A stretch of 50,232 bases of DNA from NCBI GenBank assembly GCA_027859205.1, contig JAQIBH010000127.1, positions 1-50,232 on the forward strand, read 5' to 3'. The DNA comes from Bacteroidales bacterium. GTDB taxonomy: Bacteria; Bacteroidota; Bacteroidia; Bacteroidales; UBA12077. Positions 17,606 to 26,085 of the stretch are shown one piece after another. Every line of letters starts with the position of its first letter. Within the stretch, counting starts at the first letter, position 1. The notes beneath the pieces were generated by a model. The model did not search any database and had not been told where the DNA came from. It saw nothing but the letters and a program-made list of their open reading frames with translations. A program made the position numbers and the translations under genes.

Positions 17606-18547
17606 TCATGATTCTGTATTTTCTTTAAAGTATTCAATTGTATTTTTAAGGCCTTCATTAAGTTGTATTTTGGGCTCCCAATTATCTAGAATCTTTTTTG
17701 CCAAATTAATATCAGGTTTCCTTTGCATTGGATCATCTTCTGGTAAAGGGTGATATGCAATCTTTGATTTTGATCCTGTAATTTTAATAATACTTTCTGC
17801 CAATTCTAACATTGTAAATTCATTAGGGTTGCCAATGTTTATAGGTCCTATGAATGAGCCTTTAGTGTTCATTAAACGAATTAAACCTTCAACTAAATCA
17901 TCGATATATTGAAAACTTCGTGTTTGTTTACCATCACCATAAATCGTAATATCTTCACCTTTTAATGATTGTACAATAAAATTAGAAACTACTCTTCCAT
18001 CATCGGGTCTCATATTTGGCCCGTAAGTATTAAATATTCTGGCAATCTTAATTTGAACATCATTTTGCTGATGATAATTCATAAATAGAGATTCTGCACA
18101 GCGCTTGCCTTCATCATAACAAGATCTAGAACCAATAGGGTTACAGTTTCCCCAATAATCTTCGGTTTGTGGATGAACAAGAGGATCGCCATATACTTCA
18201 CTCGTTGATGCTTGTAAAATTTTTGCCTTAATACGTTTTGCTAATCCTAACATATTAATAGCTCCCATTACTGAAGTTTTAATCGTTTTTATAGGATTTA
18301 ATTGATAATGGATAGGAGAGGCAGGACACGCCAAATTATAAATTTCATCTACTTCAATAAAATAGGGCATTGTTATATCATGCCTTACAATTTCAAAGTA
18401 AGGATTCTTTAATAAGTGGGCAATGTTTTTTTTAGACCCTGTAAAGTAGTTGTCTAAACAAATTACTTCGTTGCCTTCGTTTAAAAGTCTTTCGCAAAGG
18501 TGTGAACCAATAAATCCAGCACCACCTGTAACAAGTATTTTTTTCAT
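17606..18547 (-). CDS. UDP-glucuronate decarboxylase (UDP-xylose synthase)
   Basis: It converts UDP-glucuronic acid to UDP-xylose, the step after Ugd encoded just upstream. It is a 313-residue extended SDR with NAD-binding [12 protein letters not shown], the UXS-specific CPASPIHYQ stretch, STSEVYGDP and catalytic CYDEGKR (YxxxK). The [16 protein letters not shown] segment is also typical of UXS. This distinguishes it from RfbB, which it could be mistaken for by position. A 92-base gap separates it from rfbA and a terminator-like hairpin separates it from ugd. Confidence 0.93.
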   Translation of the reverse strand: MKKILVTGGAGFIGSHLCERLLNEGNEVICLDNYFTGSKKNIAHLLKNPYFEIVRHDITMPYFIEVDEIYNLACPASPIHYQLNPIKTIKTSVMGAINMLGLAKRIKAKILQASTSEVYGDPLVHPQTEDYWGNCNPIGSRSCYDEGKRCAESLFMNYHQQNDVQIKIARIFNTYGPNMRPDDGRVVSNFIVQSLKGEDITIYGDGKQTRSFQYIDDLVEGLIRLMNTKGSFIGPINIGNPNEFTMLELAESIIKITGSKSKIAYHPLPEDDPMQRKPDINLAKKILDNWEPKIQLNEGLKNTIEYFKENTES

Positions 18548-18566
18548 AAGAAAGTAAAAATAAGAA

Positions 18567-18594
18567 AAAGCTGATGTAAATTAACAACAGCTTT
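18567..18594 (-). terminator. Terminator-like hairpin after ugd
   Basis: On the - strand, AAAGCTGTTG pairs with CATCAGCTTT (one mismatch) around an 8-base loop and runs into TTTTTCTTATTTTT. It lies between ugd and the UDP-xylose synthase gene, so transcription of the two may be uncoupled in part. Confidence 0.6.
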
Positions 18595-18619
18595 GCATTA
18601 TTTTATATAAAACGATTAT

Positions 18620-19933
18620 TTATCTACCTATTCCGTAATAAGTCCATCCCCATTTTTTCATATCTTCAGGATCGTATATATTACGACCGTCAAAAATGAG
18701 TTTGTTTTTCATTAAATTTCCCATTTCTGTCCATTCTGGCACTCGAAATTCTTTCCATTCAGTTACCAAAAGTAATGCATCTACATCTTTTAGTGCTTCG
18801 TATGGATTATTCGCATATTTAATTTCATCTCCAATTCTTCGTTTACATTCATCTATTGCAACAGGATCGTATCCAATAACCTCAGCTCTAGCTTTTTTTA
18901 GCTCATCTATGATTACCAATGCAGGAGCATCGCGCATATCGTCTGTATCTGGTTTAAACGATAATCCCCATAGTGCAATTCGCTTGCCTTTTAAATTACC
19001 TTTAAAGTGTTCACTTACTTTATTGAATAGAACGAACTTCTGCCTATCATTAACATCTTCAACTGCCTTTAATACTTCAAGCGAATGATTATTTTGGTCT
19101 GAAGTTTTAATTAAAGCTTTAACATCTTTCGGGAAACATGATCCACCATAACCTGCACCTGCATAAATAAAATGATAACCAATTCTTGAATCACTGCCTA
19201 TTCCGTTGCGAACAGATGTGATATCTGCTCCAACTATTTCACAAAGATTTGCGATATCATTCATAAAACTGATTTTAGTTGCAAGCATTGCATTTGCTGC
19301 ATATTTAGTCATCTCTGCAGATGGTATATCCATGAAGATAATCCGATTATTCTTCATTACAAATGGTTTGTATAAGCGATTCAATACTGCTTCTGCTTTT
19401 TCTGAATCTACTCCAATTACAATCCTATCCGGTTTCATGCAATCATTTATTGCATCTCCTTCTTTAAGAAATTCAGGATTTGATGCAACATCAAAGGGTA
19501 TATTAACGCCTCGTTTATCAAGTTCCTCTTGTACTGCTGCACGTACTTTTACTGCTGTTCCAATAGGTACAGTGCTTTTAGTTAATACAACTAAATAATC
19601 TGTCATATATTGACCAATTTCACTAGCTACAGATAAAACATATTGTAAGTCGGCACTTCCATCTTCATCGGGGGGTGTTCCCACAGCTATGAAAATAGCT
19701 TCGGCTTTGTCAAGACTATCTTTCAAACTTGTAGTAAAGAAAAGTCTTTTGCTTTCTGTATTTCTATGAACCATTGGTTCTAATCCCGGTTCATATATTG
19801 GTATTATCCCTTTATTTAAACCGTCTATTTTTGCTTTGTTTACATCAACACAAGTGACAATAATACCTGTCTCTGCGAAACATGCTCCAGAAACTAATCC
19901 AACATATCCGGTACCAATCATTGATATTTTCAT
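18620..19933 (-). CDS. ugd: UDP-glucose 6-dehydrogenase
   Basis: It oxidises UDP-glucose twice with NAD+ to UDP-glucuronic acid. The 437-residue length and order of motifs are standard: N-terminal NAD fold MIGTGYVGLVSG, the TKSTVPIGT loop, SNPEFLKEGDA, and the active-site Cys in GYGGSCFPKD (about residue 262). The C-terminal UDP-binding domain carries ALWGLSFKPDTDD. It is first in the - strand sugar block, and its product is the substrate of the next gene, giving a UDP-glucose to UDP-xylose route. Confidence 0.96.
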   Translation of the reverse strand: MKISMIGTGYVGLVSGACFAETGIIVTCVDVNKAKIDGLNKGIIPIYEPGLEPMVHRNTESKRLFFTTSLKDSLDKAEAIFIAVGTPPDEDGSADLQYVLSVASEIGQYMTDYLVVLTKSTVPIGTAVKVRAAVQEELDKRGVNIPFDVASNPEFLKEGDAINDCMKPDRIVIGVDSEKAEAVLNRLYKPFVMKNNRIIFMDIPSAEMTKYAANAMLATKISFMNDIANLCEIVGADITSVRNGIGSDSRIGYHFIYAGAGYGGSCFPKDVKALIKTSDQNNHSLEVLKAVEDVNDRQKFVLFNKVSEHFKGNLKGKRIALWGLSFKPDTDDMRDAPALVIIDELKKARAEVIGYDPVAIDECKRRIGDEIKYANNPYEALKDVDALLLVTEWKEFRVPEWTEMGNLMKNKLIFDGRNIYDPEDMKKWGWTYYGIGR

Positions 19934-20133
19934 CTTCTATTATATTTTATTTCTAATTTGACTTTAAAAAGTTTACGAACTTAATAAGAATTATTCTTAT
20001 ACTAAATATTTTTAGGATTTTTTAACAGATTTCTTCTTAAGAAAAAATGGTTTAGTTTCAATAAGTTGCATCTTTTTGTTTATTTACTTTTTAAACAAAT
20101 AAGGAAACTACTTTTTCAATTAGTTCAGTTTAT

Positions 20134-20141
20134 TATATTTG
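20134..20141 (+). promoter_or_regulatory. Bacteroidota -7 box for the radical SAM gene
   Basis: TATATTTG is a perfect TAnnTTTG box, 64 bases before the chosen ATG. The -33 region is only T-rich. It lies in the divergent gap between ugd and the radical SAM gene. Confidence 0.45.
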
Positions 20142-20205
20142 TGTCTGAACTTTTGATATTAAGTTGCTTTAAATTTTAGAATTGAATAAAGAAGAGTATA
20201 TCAAT

Positions 20206-22143
20206 ATGAAGATACTGCTAATTTCTCCATCTGAATTAAAAGATATTGAATATAAGGCTGTTACAGCTGCGCCGTTTATGGGGATAAAGGCTTTATTTGC
20301 TCCACATGCTTTAGCTGCAATAGCAGCATTAATTCCCAATAATTTTGAAGTTAAGATATTTGATGAAGCTGTTCATGGATCTGTTGAAGAGCATTTAAAG
20401 ACAACTAGCTATAATTTAATAGGAATTCATCTTACAACAAATCTATTAAAACGATGCATAGAGATTGGATCGCATATAAGAAATAAATGTTCACAAAGTT
20501 ATTTAGTAGCGGGAGGGATTGGATTATCAAGTATTCCAGTTGAAAAGGTAAATATATTTCAAACTGTCTTTTATGGTGAAGCGGAGGAAACCTGGCCCGA
20601 ATTTTTAATTGATTTTGAAAAAGGGAAACCTTTACCAAAATATAGGAAGCTCTCTCATCCTAATATGGCATTAGTTCCTATTCCTAGGTGGGAATTAATT
20701 TCAGATGATTTAAAATATTATGCAACTGTATCTATACAAACTACACGTGGATGCCCTTACGATTGTGATTTTTGTAATGTGATTTATACGTATGGAAGAA
20801 AAATGCGATGCAAAGTTGTAGCTCAAGTAATTGAAGAAGTAAAGTTACTCGAAAGTTTAGGTGTAAAAGCTGTATTTTTTGCCGATGATAATTTTATCGG
20901 AAATAGAAAGTTCGTTAAAGAAATTTTAAAAGAATTAAAACCTCTTAATAATAGCTTTAACGCACCACTTCTTTTTATGACTCAGCTGGATATAACTGTT
21001 GCAAATGACGATGAATTGCTTGGCTTATTGGCAGATTGTAATTTTATACAATTAATGATTGGTATTGAAACAGTTGATGAAGTTACCCTAACTGAAATGA
21101 ACAAAATTCAAAATCTTCGAGTTGATATTCCAAATGCAGTTCGAAAGATTCAATCTTATGGAATACTGGTTACTGCTCATTTAATTATTGGATTTGATAA
21201 CGACACTACAGAATCATTTAAAAATATTGAGAATTTTATTAATCAAGTGAATGTCACTGAATATTTATTGCATCCATTAATGGCTCCTGCTGGTACTAAG
21301 TTATGGTACAAGATGAAGAGAGATTCTCGGATTATTGATTATGATCTTATTAATGATGATTTTACAGATATTGTATCTAATGTCATCCCTAAAAATATGA
21401 CTAGAGAAGAACTTATGTCAGGGATGTTAGATTTTTGGAGCCGATTAAATACTGTTGATTCAAATGCAAGTAGAGTTTCCTCATATATAGAAAATATAAG
21501 CAGGATTCCAGATGTACAGAAACCAAATTTTAAAGGTTTTTGGAAAATGAAAGGTTTAATATTTAATGCGATTGGTTTTTTTATTACTAAAGCTGATAAA
21601 AAAGACAAAAAAGCATTTTTTGATTTATTTAAACAAGTACGTAAAAAATCCATAATATTAATAAGTCGATTTATGTATATGTATACTAACTATTTAATGA
21701 ATAGGTATAGAGCCGAATTATATAGTGAGATACTGGTTCAACAAATACGAATTGAAAATAATGATCCTGCGGTTATTGTAAAACTCGATAGCTTAACTCC
21801 TATACCTGAAAATATTCTGACCCATTCGAAAGAAATATTTTTGGAAACATACACAATTTTAAGGAAATCAATCGATAAACAAGCAAAGCTTTATAATACA
21901 GCTCTTGAAACTATCACAGATTTTATTAATCATTTTGGAAATGATTTTATCGATTTTGATGATTTTCAAAAGAAAAATCTTGCAACTTGCGCAATCCGAG
22001 TTTTAAATAATGGTGAATGGAAAAAAGAAGTTTATGCGCAAAATGAAGAGCCTTTATTACCGGAAAACAAACCCCCAGAGGCCTTTTTTAAACAGATGCA
22101 TAATAATCTTGATAATTATTTGAGATATATAATATCAGATTAA
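20206..22143 (+). CDS. B12-binding-type radical SAM protein (DUF4070-like C-terminus)
   Basis: A 645-residue radical SAM enzyme of unknown substrate. The N-terminal ~150 residues have the shape of a cobalamin-binding domain (MKILLISPSE start, GIHLTTN and VAGGIGLSS strands). The canonical DxHxxG cobalamin motif is not clearly seen. The 4Fe-4S site is TTRGCPYDCDFCN with Cys at 183, 187 and 190, and the (beta/alpha) barrel follows to about residue 400. The C-terminal ~240 residues match the pattern of DUF4070 proteins related to hopanoid- and lipid-acting members. I choose ATG at 20206; a TTG at 20182 adds eight residues. It stands alone, divergent from ugd. Confidence 0.85.
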   Translation: MKILLISPSELKDIEYKAVTAAPFMGIKALFAPHALAAIAALIPNNFEVKIFDEAVHGSVEEHLKTTSYNLIGIHLTTNLLKRCIEIGSHIRNKCSQSYLVAGGIGLSSIPVEKVNIFQTVFYGEAEETWPEFLIDFEKGKPLPKYRKLSHPNMALVPIPRWELISDDLKYYATVSIQTTRGCPYDCDFCNVIYTYGRKMRCKVVAQVIEEVKLLESLGVKAVFFADDNFIGNRKFVKEILKELKPLNNSFNAPLLFMTQLDITVANDDELLGLLADCNFIQLMIGIETVDEVTLTEMNKIQNLRVDIPNAVRKIQSYGILVTAHLIIGFDNDTTESFKNIENFINQVNVTEYLLHPLMAPAGTKLWYKMKRDSRIIDYDLINDDFTDIVSNVIPKNMTREELMSGMLDFWSRLNTVDSNASRVSSYIENISRIPDVQKPNFKGFWKMKGLIFNAIGFFITKADKKDKKAFFDLFKQVRKKSIILISRFMYMYTNYLMNRYRAELYSEILVQQIRIENNDPAVIVKLDSLTPIPENILTHSKEIFLETYTILRKSIDKQAKLYNTALETITDFINHFGNDFIDFDDFQKKNLATCAIRVLNNGEWKKEVYAQNEEPLLPENKPPEAFFKQMHNNLDNYLRYIISD

Positions 22144-22259
22144 TATATGATTGATTTTCATTTTTTAAATATTTCTAATTAATTCCTTTTAAGATTTAAT
22201 GTCCAGTGACGTTATTCTTTTTAGTAAAATTGAGAGTTTATTACAAAAAAATATAGTTA

Positions 22260-22291
22260 TTTGATTAATATATGGTTTTTTAGTACCTTTA
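22260..22291 (+). promoter_or_regulatory. Candidate rpsA promoter
   Basis: A TTTG (-33) at 22260-22263 and TACCTTTA (-7) at 22284-22291 are separated by 20 bases, the spacing expected for the Bacteroidota primary sigma factor. It gives a ~90-base leader. A second box, TATTTTTG, lies at 22317-22324 without a clear -33 element. Confidence 0.5.
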
Positions 22292-22388
22292 TTTTTAAAT
22301 AATTAAATAAAAATTATATTTTTGCAAACTTATAAGTATAAGTCTATATATATTGTCTAATCTACTAAAAATTAATTAAATTACTTAA

Positions 22389-24641
22389 ATGACTGAAAAA
22401 GAATTAAATGAATCTGTTGAGCAAAACGAGAATGTTGAGCAGAAGGAAGAAGTGAAAGTTGAAGAAACTATAACAGATGAAACTACGATAGTTGAAGAGA
22501 CTGCAAAGGTAGAAGAGCCTGTAAAGGATAAGAAACCTGTGAAAGTAGAAGTGAAAGCAGAGAAGAAGGAAGTAAAATCTGTTGTTGAATTTGCTACTCC
22601 AAGTGATGATTTTGATTGGGATAACATCTCAAATGAAAGAATTAACACTCAAACTAAAGAACGCGAAGAGTTTGAGAAAATGTATAATGAAACACTTTCA
22701 ACAATTACCGAAAATGAAGTAATTGATGGATCTGTTGTATCAATGAATAAACGAGAAGTTGTAATCAATATTGGTTACAAATCCGAAGGTGTTGTTAGTT
22801 TAAATGAATTTCGCTACAATGCGGAATTAAAAGCTGGTGATTCTGTAGAGGTTTATGTAGAAAGTCAAGAAGACAAAGATGGTCAATTAGTCCTTTCTCA
22901 TAAAAAAGCAAGAGCGTTACGTTCTTGGGATCGTGTTAATGAAGCTCTTGAAAAAGACGAAATTATTAAAGGATTTATTAAATGTCGTACTAAAGGTGGT
23001 ATGATCGTTGACGTATTCGGAATTGAGGCATTCTTACCTGGTTCACAGATCGACGTTAAACCAATTCGTGATTATGACATTTATGTTGAAAAAACTATGG
23101 AATTCAAGGTTGTAAAAATTAATCATGAATTTAAAAATGTTGTTGTTTCTCATAAAGCTCTTATTGAAGCTGAATTAGAAATACAAAAGAAAGAAATTAT
23201 TGCAAAATTAGAAAAAGGTCAGGTTCTTGAAGGAACTGTTAAAAATATAACATCTTACGGTGTATTTATTGATCTTGGTGGTGTTGATGGATTAATCCAT
23301 ATTACTGATTTATCTTGGGGACGTGTAAATCATCCCGAAGAAATAGTTCAACTAGATCAGAAATTAAATGTTGTAATACTAGACTTTGATGATGACAAGA
23401 AACGTATTGCATTAGGATTAAAACAATTAACTCCTCATCCTTGGGATTCACTTGACAAAAAATTAAAGGTTACTGATAATGTTAAAGGAAGAGTTGTTGT
23501 TTTAGCTGATTATGGTGCATTTGTTGAAATTCAGCCTGGTGTTGAAGGCTTAATTCACGTTTCAGAGATGTCATGGTCACAACATTTAAGAAGTGCTCAA
23601 GAATTCTTGCAAGTTAATGATGAGGTTGAAGCACAGATTCTTACTCTTGATAGAGAAGAAAGAAAAATGTCCTTAGGAATGAAACAATTAAAGACTGATC
23701 CGTGGAGTGATGTTGACGATAAATATGCTGTTGGAACAAAACATTCGGCTACTATCCGTAATTTTACTAATTTTGGTGTTTTTGTTGAGATCGAAGAAGG
23801 TGTTGATGGATTAATTCATATTTCTGATCTTTCTTGGACTAAGAAAATTAAACATCCTGCTGAATTTACTTCTATTGGAGAAAGTATTGATGTAGTTGTT
23901 TTAGAAATAGACAAAGATAACCGTAGATTAAGCTTAGGTCACAAACAGTTAGAAGAAAATCCTTGGGATGTATTCGAAACAGTATTTACTGCTGGATCAA
24001 TTCATGAAGGAACTGTTGTTGATGTTTTTGATAAAGGAGCAGTAATTGCATTACCATATGGTGTTGAAGGATTTGTTACACCAAAACATTTTGTAAAAGA
24101 AGATGGTACTTCTGCAAAAGTTGATGAGAAATTAGATTTTAAAGTAATCGAATTTTCTAAAACTTCTAAGAAAATAATCTTATCTCATAGTCGAGTTTTC
24201 GAAGACGAGAAAAAAGGTGAAGAAATTGCAGAAAGAAAACAAAAAACTGCAACAAAAAATAAAGCTGTTAAAAAGATTAAATCAAATCTTGAAAAAACAA
24301 CTTTAGGTGATATTTCTGAATTAGCTTCTTTAAAGAATGAAATGGAGCAAGAGCAAAAGAAAGAAATAGCAGAAAAGAAAGCTGAAATGGATGCTAAGGA
24401 AGAAGCAAAAATTGTAGAACCTAAAAAACCCGCTAGTTCGGCAGGTGAGGAGGAAACTAAAGTTACTAAACCTAAAGCAAAACCAAAAGCAAAGAAAACA
24501 GAAGAAAAAACAGAAGACAAAGTAGAGGAAAAGAAGGAAGAGAAGGAAGAGAAGGAAGAGAAGAAAGCTGTTAAGAAGGCAACAAAGCCAAAAGCAGAAA
24601 AGAAAACTGAAAAGAAAGACGAAGAAAAAGCTTCTGAATAA
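22389..24641 (+). CDS. rpsA: 30S ribosomal protein S1 (long form)
   Basis: S1 binds mRNA at the 30S platform and is especially important in Bacteroidota, where Shine-Dalgarno sites are rare. Six S1/OB repeats can be followed from about residue 115 to 610. The middle ones are the most canonical (GVFIDLGGVDGLIHITDLSW, GAFVEIQPGVEGLIHVSEMS, GVFVEIEEGVDGLIHISDLS). The first ~75 residues are acidic and the last ~130 are almost only Lys, Glu and Ala, a disordered tail that makes the protein long (750 residues). It leads an apparent operon with the STAS gene 29 bases downstream. Confidence 0.95.
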   Translation: MTEKELNESVEQNENVEQKEEVKVEETITDETTIVEETAKVEEPVKDKKPVKVEVKAEKKEVKSVVEFATPSDDFDWDNISNERINTQTKEREEFEKMYNETLSTITENEVIDGSVVSMNKREVVINIGYKSEGVVSLNEFRYNAELKAGDSVEVYVESQEDKDGQLVLSHKKARALRSWDRVNEALEKDEIIKGFIKCRTKGGMIVDVFGIEAFLPGSQIDVKPIRDYDIYVEKTMEFKVVKINHEFKNVVVSHKALIEAELEIQKKEIIAKLEKGQVLEGTVKNITSYGVFIDLGGVDGLIHITDLSWGRVNHPEEIVQLDQKLNVVILDFDDDKKRIALGLKQLTPHPWDSLDKKLKVTDNVKGRVVVLADYGAFVEIQPGVEGLIHVSEMSWSQHLRSAQEFLQVNDEVEAQILTLDREERKMSLGMKQLKTDPWSDVDDKYAVGTKHSATIRNFTNFGVFVEIEEGVDGLIHISDLSWTKKIKHPAEFTSIGESIDVVVLEIDKDNRRLSLGHKQLEENPWDVFETVFTAGSIHEGTVVDVFDKGAVIALPYGVEGFVTPKHFVKEDGTSAKVDEKLDFKVIEFSKTSKKIILSHSRVFEDEKKGEEIAERKQKTATKNKAVKKIKSNLEKTTLGDISELASLKNEMEQEQKKEIAEKKAEMDAKEEAKIVEPKKPASSAGEEETKVTKPKAKPKAKKTEEKTEDKVEEKKEEKEEKEEKKAVKKATKPKAEKKTEKKDEEKASE

Positions 24642-24670
24642 TTCTTTATTTTAATTAAAAACTAATTACA

Positions 24671-25042
24671 ATGGAATTTAAGATTGAAAAATTAGAAAAG
24701 TACACATTAATTCAAGTATTGGAAGAGAAATTGGACACTAATGTTGCGCCAAGTTTGAAATCCGAATTAGTTTTGATTTCTGGTAAAGGAGAAAAAAACA
24801 TAATACTTGATTTGAGTAATTGCAGATATTGTGATTCATCAGGATTAAGTGCTATTCTGGTTGCCAATCGTCTTTGTAAAAACGCTAATGGAACATTTGT
24901 TTTAACAGGATTAAATGATGCTGTGGACAGATTGATTACTATATCGCAGTTAGATACTGTGTTGAATATTGCATATTCAACAGAAGAAGCAGTCGATATT
25001 GTTAATACTGAGGAAGAAGGTCGTGAAAAAAATGGTAAATAA
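24671..25042 (+). CDS. STAS-domain anti-sigma-factor-antagonist-like protein
   Basis: A 123-residue STAS protein of the SpoIIAA/RsbV type. The conserved core is IILDLSNCRYCDSSGLSAI at about residues 42-60; the Ser pair in DSSG is where partner kinases phosphorylate this family. The C-terminus has a short acidic extension. It lies between rpsA and rnz with short gaps, an arrangement found in Bacteroidota. No RsbW-like kinase or sigma factor is next to it, but a SiaB-type kinase lies ~8 kb downstream; whether they interact is unknown. Confidence 0.88.
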   Translation: MEFKIEKLEKYTLIQVLEEKLDTNVAPSLKSELVLISGKGEKNIILDLSNCRYCDSSGLSAILVANRLCKNANGTFVLTGLNDAVDRLITISQLDTVLNIAYSTEEAVDIVNTEEEGREKNGK

Positions 25043-25056
25043 ATTATACCTTTAAT

Positions 25057-25986
25057 TTGACTTTTGAATTAACAATATTAGGTAGCAGTTCTGCTGTTCC
25101 AACTTCGAAAAGAAACTTAACCGCTCACGTGCTCAATGCACATGAGCGGTTTTTTTTAATTGATTGCGGCGAAGGAACTCAAATTCAGATTAGAAAAAAT
25201 AAAATAAGATTTGGAAAAATTGATCACATATTTATTAGTCACTTACACGGTGATCATATATTTGGTTTGTTTGGATTAATTTCTACTTTTAATTTACTAG
25301 ATCGCGGTAAAGATCTTCACATATATTCAAATCCTGAATTAGAGAATATTTTAACTAGGCATCTAGAATTTTTTGAACGGAATATTTGTTATAACATAAT
25401 ATATCATCATTTAAATCCCAAAAAGAATGAGATGATATATGAAGATCGTAATATTATTGTGGAAACAATTCCTCTTAAGCATCGTGTGCCGACATGCGGA
25501 TTTAAATTTACCGAAAAGCCTCATTTTAGAAATTTAAAGAAAAATGTAGTTCGGGATTTTAAAATTCCAATAAGCAAAATTCAAGGAATAAAAGAAGGCG
25601 AGGATTATTTAGATGAAAATAATGAACTTATTTTAAACTCAAGTTTAACATTGGCACCATATAAAGCAAGATCTTACGCATATTGCACAGATACAGCTTA
25701 TTCTGAAAAAATTATTCCTCTTGTAAAAGATGTAGATTTATTATTTCACGAAGCAACATTTTGTAAAAAAATGAAAAGTCAAGCAAAATTAACATCCCAC
25801 TCTACATCTGAAGATGCTGCAAATATTGCACTAAAAGCACACGCAAAGAAATTAATAGTTGGACATTTTTCGGCTCGATATAAAGACGTTTCTCCAATAA
25901 TAGATGAAGCAAGAGCAATTTTCCAAAATACTTCTCCTGCTGAAGATGGAGAAACTCATGTAATTGAACTTAGTCGAAAAGACTAA
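25057..25986 (+). CDS. rnz: Ribonuclease Z
   Basis: A metallo-beta-lactamase-fold endoribonuclease that trims the 3' ends of tRNA precursors. Diagnostic residues: LIDCGEGTQ, the zinc motif SHLHGDH (HxHxDH), the DTAY Asp, the HEATF motif, HST and GHFSARY near the end. The 309-residue length is usual. There is no ATG upstream of the conserved start LTILGSSSA, so TTG at 25057 is the start, 14 bases after the STAS stop. Odd feature: codons 22-33 form a strong hairpin followed by eight T, resembling an intrinsic terminator within the gene. Confidence 0.95.
   Translation: MTFELTILGSSSAVPTSKRNLTAHVLNAHERFFLIDCGEGTQIQIRKNKIRFGKIDHIFISHLHGDHIFGLFGLISTFNLLDRGKDLHIYSNPELENILTRHLEFFERNICYNIIYHHLNPKKNEMIYEDRNIIVETIPLKHRVPTCGFKFTEKPHFRNLKKNVVRDFKIPISKIQGIKEGEDYLDENNELILNSSLTLAPYKARSYAYCTDTAYSEKIIPLVKDVDLLFHEATFCKKMKSQAKLTSHSTSEDAANIALKAHAKKLIVGHFSARYKDVSPIIDEARAIFQNTSPAEDGETHVIELSRKD
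25120..25157 (+). promoter_or_regulatory. Terminator-like hairpin inside the rnz coding start
   Basis: ACCGCTCA (25120-25127) pairs with TGAGCGGT (25143-25150). After one C/A mismatch, GTGC (25129-25132) pairs with GCAC (25138-25141), leaving a five-base loop. Eight T (25150-25157) follow at once. It is 63 bases into rnz on the coding strand, so it could attenuate read-through from rpsA-STAS. Confidence 0.6.
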
Positions 25987-26016
25987 ATATTCAGTTTTTT
26001 TATTTCCATTTTTACT

Positions 26017-26048
26017 TTTAATTAATTCATTCAATAATATTATCTTTG
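26017..26048 (+). promoter_or_regulatory. Candidate guaA promoter
   Basis: TATCTTTG at 26041-26048 is a perfect Bacteroidota -7 box. A TTTA-type -33 lies at 26017-26020 with a 20-base spacer. The start codon follows 37 bases after the box. Confidence 0.6.
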
Positions 26049-26085
26049 CCACATTATTCATATGTAGGTTTGAAAAAATATAAAT

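Noticed and set aside
18696-19598. Two + strand open frames of 130 codons each
   Set aside because: They lie wholly opposite ugd, whose product is complete and conserved. Their peptides are Ser/Phe/Ile-rich mirror frames without any domain.
19976-20005. Inverted repeat ATAAGAAT-T-ATTCTTAT in the ugd/radical SAM gap
   Set aside because: Short AT-only inverted repeats are common in DNA of this composition, and there is no regulator gene nearby to support an operator.
22385-22648. - strand open frame opposite the start of rpsA, and another at 24185-24520
   Set aside because: They are Ser/Thr/Phe-rich antisense frames of the Lys/Glu-rich tails of S1, an expected effect of codon composition.
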